Assembly: GCA_024690635.1 (NCBI GenBank)
Contig: JAILOW010000108.1
Coordinates: 1 to 20,421, forward strand
Length of the DNA stretch: 20,421 bases
Source: Butyrivibrio sp.
GTDB taxonomy: Bacteria > Bacillota_A > Clostridia > Lachnospirales > Lachnospiraceae
Reading direction: 5' to 3'
The notes beneath the pieces were generated by a model. That model was given only the letters and a program-made list of their open reading frames with translations, was not told the origin of the DNA and did no database searches. Below, in pieces: positions 1-7,973 of this stretch (its first letter is position 1; each line of letters begins with the position of its first letter). The position numbers and the translations under genes are program-made.

Positions 1-2
1 AT

Positions 3-1049
3 GCCAGTGGCTTTGAAAACGAAAACTTCATGGTTTCACCCACTTCTTTCAGGGCGGCCCTTGCCCTTGCTGTTGCGGGAGCGGACGGAGAGACCAAGGA
101 TGCTCTTATAAAGGCCATGGGCTTTGAGTCCATGGAAGATGTGAATTCCTGGTATGCTTCCGTTCTTGAATCCGTTGATAATTTCGACAAATGGTTTGAG
201 TATGAAGATGATCCAAGTGCAGCCTTAAAGATCATGAATTCTGTGTGGAGTTCCTCTGAGGATGCCTCTTTTAAAGAAGACTACAAAAAATATGTGGAGG
301 ATAATTACAGGGCAGAGGCCCGTTTTTCTCCAAAAGACAGGATAACAAAAGAGGTTGACGACTGGGTAAATGAAGGCACAAACGGCCTTATTCCTTCTCT
401 TGGAGCGGACCTTTCGGCTTCGGATCTGGTGCTTGTAAACACTCTTTTTCTGAAGACCTCCTGGATCAGTACCTTTGAAGAGTACGATACCATGGAGGAT
501 GATTTCAAAACCTTTGACGGAAGCGTTGTAAAAAAGGACTTCATGGAAAAGACAGATGACTACCTGTACTACGAGGATGATGGCTGCAAGCTTGTGTCCA
601 TTCCCATGAATGGCCGGATAAGCGCTGTGTTTGTCCTGGGAGATGCCGGTGATGTTTCGGAAAAGCTTGAAAAGGCGCAGATAAAAAAGGTCCATTTGAG
701 AATACCGAAATTTGAGACCGAGAGCTCTTTTGACGGAGGATTGCTGGTGAATTTCCTGAAAGCAAAAGGGGCGGCTGCAGCATTTTCCGATGATGCGGAC
801 TTTTCAGACATGGCGGATCTTAAGGGCACCTTTATAAGTGATATCATACAAAAGACCAAGATAAAAACAGATGAAAGCGGCATTGAGGCAGCAGCTGTTA
901 CGGCAGTTATGCTGGTGGGAAGTGCCCTTATGGAGGAACCGGAGCCTATAATGGAATTTGTGGCAGACGAGCCCTTCAAGTACATGATACTTGCCGGCAA
1001 TGATGAGGGGGCGGATGAAGCTCTTTTCATAGGACAGCTGGTAAAATAA
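3..1049 (+). CDS. Serpin (serine protease inhibitor), 5' end outside the window
   Basis: This is a serpin, a suicide inhibitor of serine (or cysteine) proteases that traps its target by inserting a cleaved loop into a beta sheet. The reading frame is open from base 3, and the residues before the first Met (base 30) already fit the serpin fold (ENFMVSPTSFRAALALA matches the usual helix B start), so the true start and any signal peptide lie upstream. Counting from Met-30, the reactive-centre hinge is at residues 282-292 (ESGIEAAAVTA). It has the short-side-chain pattern of inhibitory serpins, with Gly at P15 and Thr at P8. By the usual spacing P1-P1' falls near Ser298-Ala299, which suggests an elastase- or subtilisin-like target. 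The C-terminus (EPFKYMILAGND...ALFIGQLVK) is the normal serpin end. It lies 25 bp before the DHFR gene, probably in one operon. Confidence 0.93.
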   Translation, partial: ASGFENENFMVSPTSFRAALALAVAGADGETKDALIKAMGFESMEDVNSWYASVLESVDNFDKWFEYEDDPSAALKIMNSVWSSSEDASFKEDYKKYVEDNYRAEARFSPKDRITKEVDDWVNEGTNGLIPSLGADLSASDLVLVNTLFLKTSWISTFEEYDTMEDDFKTFDGSVVKKDFMEKTDDYLYYEDDGCKLVSIPMNGRISAVFVLGDAGDVSEKLEKAQIKKVHLRIPKFETESSFDGGLLVNFLKAKGAAAAFSDDADFSDMADLKGTFISDIIQKTKIKTDESGIEAAAVTAVMLVGSALMEEPEPIMEFVADEPFKYMILAGNDEGADEALFIGQLVK

Positions 1050-1074
1050 AATTATAAAAAACCGAGGAGACATT

Positions 1075-1566
1075 ATGAAAGCGATCGTAGCTGTAGACAA
1101 AAACTGGGCAATCGGAAATAAGGGTAAGCTCCTTGTGAGCATCCCCGCAGATCAAAAGAACTTCAGAAATATCACCATGGGAAAAACCATAGTATATGGA
1201 AGAAAGACTCTTGAAACCTTCCCCCAGCAGGTGGTTTTACCCGGCAGAAAAAATATGATACTGTCTACCAAACTTGACTACTATGTTAAAAATGCCCTGG
1301 TGGTTCATTCAAGGGAGGAACTTATCGACCTTACCGGCGGCACCGATCCCGATGATATTTTTATAATCGGAGGATCTACTGTTTACGAGGAGTTCCTAGA
1401 TCTTTGCGATACCTGTATTGTTACTTTTATAGACAAGGAATACGAGGCAGACAGCTATTTCCCTAACCTTGACAAGCTCCCTGAGTGGGAACTTGCAGAG
1501 GAAAGCGAGGAGCAGGTTTATTTTGACCTCACCTACACCTATCGCACTTATGTAAGGAAAAAATGA
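1075..1566 (+). CDS. folA: Dihydrofolate reductase
   Basis: DHFR reduces dihydrofolate to tetrahydrofolate with NADPH in the cytoplasm and supplies one-carbon metabolism. The 163-residue length is normal for the bacterial enzyme. The start MKAIVAVDKNWAIGNKGKL is the canonical first strand and Met20-loop region. IPADQKNF carries the catalytic acid (Asp26, equal to E. coli Asp27). GRKT at about 43-46 and LPGRKNMILS hold the cofactor and folate-binding arginines, and IIGGSTVYEEF is the conserved Gly-Gly segment. The residue at the E. coli Trp22 position is Val, which I believe is common in clostridial versions. A good ribosome site (GAGGAG, 1064-1069) precedes the ATG. It sits between the serpin (25 bp gap) and the lipid kinase (18 bp gap). 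Confidence 0.95.
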   Translation: MKAIVAVDKNWAIGNKGKLLVSIPADQKNFRNITMGKTIVYGRKTLETFPQQVVLPGRKNMILSTKLDYYVKNALVVHSREELIDLTGGTDPDDIFIIGGSTVYEEFLDLCDTCIVTFIDKEYEADSYFPNLDKLPEWELAEESEEQVYFDLTYTYRTYVRKK

Positions 1567-1584
1567 TTTCGAGGCGCTTTTGAT

Positions 1585-2517
1585 ATGACAGAAAAAAAGA
1601 AAGCTCTTGTACTCATAAATAAAACATCGGGAATGGGAAGAGCCGGTAACGACACTTTTACCATAGTGGAAAAGCTTGCCGAAAACGGATACGAGCCCAT
1701 TGTTTATCCCATCATCCCGGGAACCGAGCTGACCTCCGAGGAGCTTGTGGCTAAATATGCAGATGAAGTTCGGATGATACTTTGCAGCGGCGGAGACGGG
1801 ACGTTGAATCATGTGATGAACGCCATGATGGCTCTTTCCGGAAAAAAGCCTGTTCTTGCCTATGTTCCTGCAGGCAGCACCAATGACTTTGCAAGAGGCC
1901 TTGGCATCCCTGCCATGAGGTCCAATGCCATCACTTCCGCCATCGAGGGAAGACCTTATGCATACGATGTGGGATGCATGAACGGCTCCTACTTTAATTA
2001 CGTGGCGGCTTTCGGAGCTTTTTCCAAGGTAAGCTATGCTACGGATCAGGAGCTTAAAAATGTTCTTGGCTACGCAGCCTATGTTATCAGCGCTATAGCA
2101 GAGCTTCCCCAGAACATCGGCTACAGCTGCCGTATGAAGATAACCTATGACGGCCACACCGAGGAAGGGGATTATATCTTTGGATCCATCAGCAATTCCG
2201 CTTCTGTCGGAGGCATGAGCCTTTTTGAAAACGAAGTTGTTCATATGGACGATGGAATAATGGAGATGCTCCTGATCAAGGCTCCCAAAAACCTTGCGGA
2301 GTTTAATGCCATAATCTCGGCTCTTGCCACAAAAGATCAGAACAATCCCTATATCACCTATAAACAGGTTAAGAATGTTTCCGTCCTGTCGAAGTCCGAG
2401 GTTGAGTGGACTCTTGACGGAGAGTTCGGCGGTGCCTTTAAAAAGACGGAAGTATCTGTGGTGAACAAGGCCATGACGATAATGACTGGAAAGGATAAAA
2501 GAGCTGTCACCAAGTGA
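1585..2517 (+). CDS. Diacylglycerol/lipid kinase, YegS-BmrU-DagK family
   Basis: This is a soluble, membrane-associating lipid kinase of the DAGK catalytic-domain family (DgkB/YegS/LCB5 type), which phosphorylates diacylglycerol or a related lipid with ATP. In Gram-positive bacteria DgkB recycles diacylglycerol released during lipoteichoic acid synthesis. Visible motifs are NKTSGMGRAG (residues 12-21, the usual NPxSG nucleotide loop), SGGDGTLNHVMNA (68-80, with the signature GGDGT) and VPAGSTNDFARGLG (94-107). A two-domain architecture with a C-terminal beta sandwich fits the 310-residue length. The exact lipid substrate cannot be told from sequence. The ribosome site before the ATG is weak (GAGGCG), so translation may depend on the upstream DHFR gene. 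The stop codon lies inside the stem of the terminator at 2497-2527. Confidence 0.92.
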   Translation: MTEKKKALVLINKTSGMGRAGNDTFTIVEKLAENGYEPIVYPIIPGTELTSEELVAKYADEVRMILCSGGDGTLNHVMNAMMALSGKKPVLAYVPAGSTNDFARGLGIPAMRSNAITSAIEGRPYAYDVGCMNGSYFNYVAAFGAFSKVSYATDQELKNVLGYAAYVISAIAELPQNIGYSCRMKITYDGHTEEGDYIFGSISNSASVGGMSLFENEVVHMDDGIMEMLLIKAPKNLAEFNAIISALATKDQNNPYITYKQVKNVSVLSKSEVEWTLDGEFGGAFKKTEVSVVNKAMTIMTGKDKRAVTK

Positions 2518-2527
2518 CAGCTCTTTT
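2497..2527. terminator. Bidirectional terminator between convergent genes
   Basis: A perfect 14-bp inverted repeat, AAAAGAGCTGTCAC (2497-2510) and GTGACAGCTCTTTT (2514-2527), is separated by a 3-nt CAA loop. It is A-rich on the left and T-rich on the right, so it can work as a Rho-independent terminator on both strands. It serves the lipid kinase (+) and the symporter (-, ending at 2535). The TGA of the lipid kinase (2515-2517) is inside the right arm. Confidence 0.85.
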
Positions 2528-2534
2528 CAGTCTT

Positions 2535-4088
2535 TTACGCCACATCATCCTCATCCGAAAGGGAAGTGCTCTGGTGAACCATAACCTCCTTGTTGTAGCA
2601 GGAGAAGGCGTTCTCCACAAGCTCCTTGTCGGGCTTGGGGGTAAAGAGTGAAACCACGGGAACGATCACAAGGCCTGCCAGCATGCAGAAGGCGCCGGCG
2701 TTAATGGGTGACTGCAAAAGTGTAGGGAATGCAGGTCTTACAAGCATGTTTGCCAGCATCACTACAGTTGAGAAGATAAAGCTGCACCAAACTGCGATCT
2801 TGGTGGTTCCTTTGTAGTAAAGTCCGTAGAGGAAAGGAGCAAGGAAAGCTCCTGCAAGAGCGCCCCAGGATACACCCATGAGCTGAGCAATGAAGGTGAC
2901 GTTCTGCTTGTACTGTATGATGGCGATCACAACGGAGATCGCAACAAATACCACGATCAAACATCTCATGATAACGAGCTGTCTCTTTTCATCAAGGTCC
3001 TTGATGATGGTACCCTTTAAAAGATCAAGAGTAAGAGTCGAGCTGCTGGTAAGAACCAGAGATGAAAGAGTTGACATGGAAGCTGATAAAACAAGAACCA
3101 CAACAACTGCGATCAAAAGATCCGGAAGAGAAGCAAGCATTGTGGGGATGATGGAATCGTAGCCACCTGCCGCAATGTCCACCTTGTCTGAAAAGAGTCT
3201 TCCGAAGCCTCCAAGGAAGTAGCAGCCGCCTGCCACAACAAATGCAAAGAAGGTGGAAACCACAGTTCCCTTCGAAATAGCTTTTTCACTCTTAATAGCG
3301 TAGAACTTCTGAACCATCTGAGGAAGTCCCCAGGTACCAAGAGAAGTCAGGATAACAACTCCCAGCAGATTAAGTGGATCGGGACCAAAGAAAGAAGCAA
3401 AGATCCCGGGAGTTGTGGATACGCTTTCATCGGTGATCCTGCCAAGTCCGTCCAGGGCTGCAAGGAATCCGCCCTGTGAATTCAGAACAGAAACAACAAC
3501 TGCGCTGATCCCCACCAGCATGATGATTCCCTGTATGAAATCATTGATGGCTGTTGCCATGTAGCCGCCTGCGATAACGTAGATACCTGTGAGAACAGCC
3601 ATAACGATAACGCAAACCGAATAATCAATATTAAATGCCATGCCAAAAAGTCTTGAAAGACCGTTGTACAAAGATGCTGTATAAGGAATAAGGAAAATGA
3701 AGGTAATGATGGAAGCAGCGATCTTTAGTGACTTGCCGCCAAATCTTGAAGCAAAGAACTGAGGCATGGTCGCAGAATCAAGGTGATGTGTCATGATCCT
3801 AGTCCTTCTTCCAAGTATTACCCAGGCAAGGAGCGATCCGATAAGAGCGTTTCCGATACCGACCCAGGTGGAAGCGATTCCGTATTTCCAGCCGAACTGT
3901 CCGGCGTATCCCACAAAAATAACTGCGGAGAAATAGGAAGTTCCGAAGGCAAATGCCGAAACCCAGGGGCCTACAGCTCTGCCACCAAGGACAAATCCGT
4001 TTACATCAGTGGAATTTTTGCGGCAGAGAAAACCGATGGTCAGCATCACCGCAAAAAAGACGATCAATAGACTTATTTTGATAAACAT
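2535..4088 (-). CDS. Sodium:solute symporter (SSS family) permease
   Basis: This is a polytopic inner-membrane transporter of the SSS (PutP/PanF-like) family, which drives solute uptake with the sodium gradient. The 517-residue length and about 13 hydrophobic helices are normal for the family. Family marks include GRAVGPWVSAFAFGTSYFSA in helix 2 (about residues 36-55), GGYMATAINDFIQGIIM (174-190) and, in the middle of the protein, SASMSTLSSLVLTSSS with the Ser/Thr residues that line the second sodium site. A GGAGGG ribosome site lies at 4095-4100 on the opposite strand, 6 nt from the ATG. Substrate cannot be read from sequence. The gene is divergent from the iorA run and shares a repeated motif with its promoter, so a carboxylic acid used by that pathway, such as an aryl acetate, is a reasonable inference. 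Proline or pantothenate are alternatives. Confidence 0.93.
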   Translation of the reverse strand: MFIKISLLIVFFAVMLTIGFLCRKNSTDVNGFVLGGRAVGPWVSAFAFGTSYFSAVIFVGYAGQFGWKYGIASTWVGIGNALIGSLLAWVILGRRTRIMTHHLDSATMPQFFASRFGGKSLKIAASIITFIFLIPYTASLYNGLSRLFGMAFNIDYSVCVIVMAVLTGIYVIAGGYMATAINDFIQGIIMLVGISAVVVSVLNSQGGFLAALDGLGRITDESVSTTPGIFASFFGPDPLNLLGVVILTSLGTWGLPQMVQKFYAIKSEKAISKGTVVSTFFAFVVAGGCYFLGGFGRLFSDKVDIAAGGYDSIIPTMLASLPDLLIAVVVVLVLSASMSTLSSLVLTSSSTLTLDLLKGTIIKDLDEKRQLVIMRCLIVVFVAISVVIAIIQYKQNVTFIAQLMGVSWGALAGAFLAPFLYGLYYKGTTKIAVWCSFIFSTVVMLANMLVRPAFPTLLQSPINAGAFCMLAGLVIVPVVSLFTPKPDKELVENAFSCYNKEVMVHQSTSLSDEDDVA

Positions 4089-4118
4089 AGTGCACCCTCC
4101 AACAATTTAGTTGTTTAA

Positions 4119-4147
4119 ACTGTAACGCTTTAAAGTGAACAAGTCAA
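4119..4147 (-). promoter_or_regulatory. Candidate promoter of the symporter gene
   Basis: On the minus strand TTGACT (complement of 4142-4147) is followed after exactly 17 nt by TACAGT (complement of 4119-4124). The predicted start is near 4112, giving a leader of about 23 nt that holds the GGAGGG ribosome site. The repeat at 4120-4141 covers the spacer and most of the -10, so a bound protein would block this promoter. Confidence 0.6.
4120..4141 (+). repeat. Candidate operator, copy 1 of a 22-bp imperfect direct repeat
   Basis: The core CGCTTTAAA (4126-4134) and its flanks match the copy at 4215-4236 at 17 of 22 positions (shared pattern CTNTANCGCTTTAAANTG followed by NANA). This copy lies between the -35 and -10 of the symporter promoter. 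Adjacent to it is the 8-bp palindrome GTTTAAAC (4113-4120). The binding protein is unknown and no obvious regulator gene is next to it. Confidence 0.45.
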
Positions 4148-4199
4148 TAGAAAAACCAAATCTTTTTTCCCTTGCTTTTGTGCGTTTTTTACAGTATTC

Positions 4200-4208
4200 T
4201 GATATAAG
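4200..4208 (+). promoter_or_regulatory. Candidate extended -10 promoter of the ior operon
   Basis: TGATATAAG is a TGn extended -10 with TATAAG (4203-4208, five of six consensus bases). There is no convincing -35, which extended -10 promoters can do without. The predicted start is near 4215, at the edge of the repeat copy at 4215-4236, leaving a leader of about 67 nt. The iorA ribosome site (AGGAGGAA) lies just before its ATG. Confidence 0.5.
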
Positions 4209-4209
4209 G

Positions 4210-4237
4210 GTTTGCTTTATCGCTTTAAATTGCAAAC
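4210..4237 (+). repeat. Candidate operator, copy 2 of the direct repeat, within an inverted repeat
   Basis: Copy 2 of the repeat (4215-4236, core CGCTTTAAA at 4221-4229) is bracketed by the inverted repeat GTTTGC (4210-4215) and GCAAAC (4232-4237) with a 16-bp spacer. It starts two bases after the -10 of the predicted ior promoter and covers its start site, the classic place for a repressor. Confidence 0.45.
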
Positions 4238-4281
4238 TTGTTTTGGCAGTACTTAAAAGTTATTAGGTAGGAGGAAATCTG

Positions 4282-6045
4282 ATGGAAAAAGATACAGGCA
4301 GACAGCTTATGCTTGGCAATAAAGCCCTTGCCCGCGGTCTCTACGAAGCAGGCGTATGCTTTATTTCAAGCTATCCCGGAACTCCCAGCACGGAGATCAC
4401 GGAGGAAGCTGCCAAATATGATGAAATATACTGCGAGTGGGCTCCCAATGAAAAAGTGGCCATGGAATCGGCTTTTGGTGCCTGCCTTGCTGGACGCAGA
4501 GCCTTTTGCGCTCAGAAGCATGTTGGACTTAATGTTGCTGCTGACCCTCTTTACACCATGTCCTACACAGGTGTAAACGCAGGTCTTGTCATAGTGGTTG
4601 CTGATGATGCGGGTATGCACTCTTCACAGAACGAGCAGGATTCCCGCCATCACGCAATTGCAGCCAAGGTTCCCATGATCGAGCCTTCCGATTCGGCTGA
4701 GGCACTTGAATATGCCAAGCTTGCCTTTGACATTTCCGAGAAATTCGATACTCCCGTCATCATCAAGATGTGCACAAGAGTAGCGCATTCCCAGTCCATA
4801 GTTGAGACAGGGGACAGGACTGTTCCGGATCATCCTTATGAAAAGAACATTGCCAAGTATGTTATGATGCCCGGCAATGCAAAAAAGCGCCACCCCATCG
4901 TAGAGCAGCGAACCCGCGACCTTGTGGAGTACGCAGAGACATCTCCTCTTAACAGAGTAGAGATGGGAGGCACAGACATAGGTATCATCACCTGCTCAAC
5001 TTCCTATCAGTATGTAAAAGAGGTTTTCGGCGACAGCGTAAGCGTACTTAAGCTTGGTATGACCAATCCTCTTCCTGAAAAGCTTATAAAGGATTTCGCA
5101 TCCAAGGTTAAAAAGCTCTATGTGGTAGAAGAGCTTGATCCCATCATAGAGAACCACGTAAAGGCACTTGGCCTTGAGGTTACGGGAAAAGACCTGCTTC
5201 CAATGATCGATGAGTTTTCTCAGAATCTCCTTTCCGGCGCCTTTGGAAAAGAGCTTTCACAGAGCTATGCTATCGAGGATCAGATCCCTGCAAGACCTCC
5301 CGTTATGTGTGCGGGCTGCCCTCACAGAGGACTCTTTTACACTCTTAAAAAGAATAACTGCACCGTTCTTGGTGATATCGGCTGTTACACACTTGGAGCC
5401 GTTCCGCCCCTTGGAGCCATTGAGATGACTCTTTGCATGGGCGCTTCAATTGGCGCGGTTCACGGCTTTAATAAAGTAAGGGGAGCCGAAAGTGAGAAAA
5501 AGACTGTTGCCGTTATCGGTGACTCAACCTTCATGCATTCAGGTATGACGGGCCTTGCCAACGTGGCATACAACCAGTCCAATTCCACAATTGTTATAGT
5601 AGATAATTCCATAACCGGTATGACGGGACATCAGCAAAATCCCACAACCGGCTACAACATAAAGGGTGATCCCGCAGGCAAGATCGATCTTGAAGCTCTC
5701 TGCAGAGCCATGGGCTTTGAACGCGTGAGAGTTGTTGATCCTTATAATCTTGCCCAGTGCGACGAGGTACTGAAGGAAGAACTGGCGGCAGAGGCTCCCT
5801 CAGTCATCATCTCAAGACGCCCCTGCGCACTTCTTAAATATGTAAAGCATAATCCGCCTCTTGTGGTTAACAGGGATAAATGCGTGGGCTGTAAGTCCTG
5901 CATGAAGATCGGATGTCCTGCCATTTCCATGAAGGATGGCAAGGCTGCTATCGATTCAACCCTGTGCGTTGGCTGTAATGTATGCAGTCAGCTCTGCCCG
6001 GTAGGTGCTTTTGAAGCACCCGCATGCGGAAAGGAGGCAAACTGA
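4282..6045 (+). CDS. iorA: Indolepyruvate:ferredoxin oxidoreductase, alpha subunit
   Basis: This is the catalytic subunit of the thiamine-diphosphate enzyme that interconverts aryl pyruvates (indole-, phenyl- or hydroxyphenylpyruvate) and aryl-acetyl-CoA plus CO2, with ferredoxin as electron partner. The 587-residue length is typical. N-terminal pyrimidine-binding domain: NKALARGLYEAGV... with the TPP-activating Glu57 (WAPNEKVAMESAFGA). Middle: CAGCPHRG at 343-350 and GDIGCYTLG at 364-372. Mg/TPP motif: GDSTFMHSG (413-421) to DN (441-442). C-terminal ferredoxin domain with two [4Fe-4S] cysteine sets: C534, C537, C540, C545 and C562, C565, C568, C572. It is the first gene of the run, behind a strong AGGAGGAA site, and its stop overlaps the start of iorB (TGATG), so the two subunits are translationally coupled. 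The protein should be oxygen-sensitive. Confidence 0.97.
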   Translation: MEKDTGRQLMLGNKALARGLYEAGVCFISSYPGTPSTEITEEAAKYDEIYCEWAPNEKVAMESAFGACLAGRRAFCAQKHVGLNVAADPLYTMSYTGVNAGLVIVVADDAGMHSSQNEQDSRHHAIAAKVPMIEPSDSAEALEYAKLAFDISEKFDTPVIIKMCTRVAHSQSIVETGDRTVPDHPYEKNIAKYVMMPGNAKKRHPIVEQRTRDLVEYAETSPLNRVEMGGTDIGIITCSTSYQYVKEVFGDSVSVLKLGMTNPLPEKLIKDFASKVKKLYVVEELDPIIENHVKALGLEVTGKDLLPMIDEFSQNLLSGAFGKELSQSYAIEDQIPARPPVMCAGCPHRGLFYTLKKNNCTVLGDIGCYTLGAVPPLGAIEMTLCMGASIGAVHGFNKVRGAESEKKTVAVIGDSTFMHSGMTGLANVAYNQSNSTIVIVDNSITGMTGHQQNPTTGYNIKGDPAGKIDLEALCRAMGFERVRVVDPYNLAQCDEVLKEELAAEAPSVIISRRPCALLKYVKHNPPLVVNRDKCVGCKSCMKIGCPAISMKDGKAAIDSTLCVGCNVCSQLCPVGAFEAPACGKEAN

Positions 6046-6620
6046 TGGAAACAAAGAATATTATGATCGTTGGCGTGGGAGGTCAGGGTTCCCTTCTTGC
6101 AAGTAAGCTCCTTGGACACCTTCTCCTTTCACAGGGCTATGATGTAAAGGTTTCGGAAGTTCACGGAATGTCCCAGCGAGGCGGCAGCGTAGTTACTTAT
6201 GTAAGATACGGCGACAAGGTCTTTTCACCTGTTATCGACAAGGGCGAAGCTGACTTTATCGTATCCTTTGAGCTTTTGGAGGCTGCAAGATGGCTTCCCT
6301 TCCTTAAAAAGGGCGGTCAGATCGTTACAAACACCCAGCAGATAGATCCCATGCCCGTTATTACCGGAGCTGCGGAGTATCCTGCTGACCTGGTTGAGAA
6401 GCTCAAGGCTACAGGCGCAAAGGTAGATGCCCTTGACTGTCTGTCACTTGCAGAAGAGGCAGGTTCAGCCAAGGCTGTAAACATCGTGCTTCTCGGAAGA
6501 CTTTCCCACTATTTCGACCTTCCAAAAGAGGAGTGGATGAAGTCACTGGAAGCCAACGTACCTGCGAAGTTCCTTGATATGAACAAAAAAGCTTTTGAGC
6601 TTGGGGAGAATTTTCAGTAA
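6045..6620 (+). CDS. iorB: Indolepyruvate:ferredoxin oxidoreductase, beta subunit
   Basis: This is the gamma-domain partner of IorA, which completes the 2-oxoacid:ferredoxin oxidoreductase and binds CoA. The sequence METKNIMIVGVGGQGSLLASKLLG followed by VHGMSQRGGSVVTYVRYG is diagnostic of the family. The 191-residue length from this start is normal. An in-frame ATG exists at 6024, but the ribosome site AAGGAGG (6031-6037) lies downstream of it and points to the ATG at 6045, which overlaps the iorA stop (TGATG). I therefore place the start at 6045. The next gene, paaK, starts 36 bp after its stop. Confidence 0.95.
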   Translation: METKNIMIVGVGGQGSLLASKLLGHLLLSQGYDVKVSEVHGMSQRGGSVVTYVRYGDKVFSPVIDKGEADFIVSFELLEAARWLPFLKKGGQIVTNTQQIDPMPVITGAAEYPADLVEKLKATGAKVDALDCLSLAEEAGSAKAVNIVLLGRLSHYFDLPKEEWMKSLEANVPAKFLDMNKKAFELGENFQ

Positions 6621-6656
6621 ATACTTATATGATCAGCAAATACCGGAGGAGAGAGT

Positions 6657-7958
6657 ATGGAGCGTTATTATCAGCCTGAGATTGAATGCGCACCTTATGA
6701 AAAGATAAGGGAGATTCAGTCGGAAAAACTTGTAAAACAGGTAAAGCATGTTTGGGACAATGTTCCTTATTACAGAAAAAAGATGGAAGAAAAGGGGGTT
6801 ACTCCGGATGACATAAAGTCTGTGGATGACCTTCACAAGCTCCCTTTCCTGTCCAAGAAGGATTTGAGGGATGCTTATCCCACAGGTCTTTTGGGCGTTC
6901 CCATGAAGGACTGTGTGCGTATTCATTCAACTTCAGGAACCACAGGAAAAAGAGTTGTTGCGTACTATACACAGCATGATATCGACCTTTGGGAGGACTG
7001 CTGCGCCAGAGCCATTACCGCTGCAGGTGGAACCAATGAGGATGTCTGCCAGGTATCCTACGGATACGGACTCTTTACAGGAGGAGCAGGACTTGACGGC
7101 GGATCCCACAAGGTTGGGTGCCTCACCGTTCCTACCAGCTCCGGAAACACCGACAGACAGATCATGTTCATAAATGACCTGCAGGCTACGATTTTGTGCT
7201 GTACACCAAGCTACGCCGCATATCTTTCCGAGAGGTTCAAGGAACTTGGCTACGGCCCCGACGATATTCCTCTCAAGGCAGGTATCTTCGGAGCAGAGGC
7301 CTGGAGCCAGGAGATGAGAAAAGACATTGAGGCTACCCTTGGCATTAAGGCTTATGACATTTACGGTCTTACAGAGCTTTCCGGCCCCGGCGTATCTTTT
7401 GAATGCTCAGCCCAGGATGGCATGCATATAAATGAAGACCACTTCATAGCAGAGATCATTGATCCCGATACCGAGGAGGTTCTTCCCGAAGGCTCTCAGG
7501 GTGAGCTTGTGTTCACCGCTGTGGATAAGGAAGCTTTTCCTATGATCAGATACAGGACAAGAGATATCTGCAGACTTACAAGGGAAAAGTGCTCCTGCGG
7601 AAGAACTCATGTAAAGATGGCAAAGCCCATGGGAAGATCCGACGATATGCTCATTATCCGCGGCGTAAATGTATTCCCGAGCCAGATCGAAACAGTTCTT
7701 ATGAACAACGGCTATTCGGCAAATTACCAGATCGTTGTTGATCGTGTAAACAATACGGATACTCTTGATGTTCAGGTTGAGATGACTCCTGACATGTTCA
7801 CCGACAATGTTGGTGAGATCGAAGAGCGACAAAAGAAGCTTGTGGACGGCCTTAAGTCCATGCTCGGAATAAAGGCCAAGGTTTCACTTGTTGCGCCCAA
7901 GTCCATAGCAAGAAGTGAAGGCAAAGCTGTTAGAATAATAGATAACAGAAAAATCTGA
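6657..7958 (+). CDS. paaK: Phenylacetate-CoA ligase family (AMP-forming)
   Basis: This is a cytoplasmic adenylate-forming enzyme that activates phenylacetate or a related aryl acid with ATP and CoA, giving the CoA thioester, AMP and PPi. The 433-residue length is the PaaK norm and shorter than general acyl-CoA synthetases. Motifs: opening LVKQVKHVWDNVPYYRKKM (25-43), P-loop STSGTTGK (91-98), YGLTE (236-240), hinge region GRSDDMLIIRGVNVFPSQIE (326-345) and the catalytic Lys423 in EGKAVRI. Cys305, Cys312 and Cys314 (CSCGRTH) may form the metal site seen in some PaaK proteins. The pairing of iorAB, paaK and an ACT protein recurs in anaerobes, and supports an aryl-acetyl-CoA substrate. A GGAGGAGAG site precedes the ATG. 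Confidence 0.93.
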   Translation: MERYYQPEIECAPYEKIREIQSEKLVKQVKHVWDNVPYYRKKMEEKGVTPDDIKSVDDLHKLPFLSKKDLRDAYPTGLLGVPMKDCVRIHSTSGTTGKRVVAYYTQHDIDLWEDCCARAITAAGGTNEDVCQVSYGYGLFTGGAGLDGGSHKVGCLTVPTSSGNTDRQIMFINDLQATILCCTPSYAAYLSERFKELGYGPDDIPLKAGIFGAEAWSQEMRKDIEATLGIKAYDIYGLTELSGPGVSFECSAQDGMHINEDHFIAEIIDPDTEEVLPEGSQGELVFTAVDKEAFPMIRYRTRDICRLTREKCSCGRTHVKMAKPMGRSDDMLIIRGVNVFPSQIETVLMNNGYSANYQIVVDRVNNTDTLDVQVEMTPDMFTDNVGEIEERQKKLVDGLKSMLGIKAKVSLVAPKSIARSEGKAVRIIDNRKI

Positions 7959-7973
7959 GATAGGAGGGAAAAC

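Noticed and set aside
1138..1161. Loss of the conserved Trp in the DHFR active site
   Set aside because: The Val at the E. coli Trp22 position occurs, as far as I recall, in ordinary clostridial DHFRs. The catalytic Asp is intact.
1396..2244. Long minus-strand ORF opposite folA and the lipid kinase
   Set aside because: It has no recognisable domain, and the opposite strand encodes two clear enzyme families. It is a shadow frame.
4119..4135. CcpA (cre) site resembling TGTAACGCTTTAAA
   Set aside because: It lacks one base of the TGNNARCG half and the CA at the right end. The match is weaker than the match between the two local copies.
6024..6044. Earlier in-frame ATG for iorB
   Set aside because: The ribosome site AAGGAGG lies downstream of it and serves the ATG at 6045, which overlaps the iorA stop.
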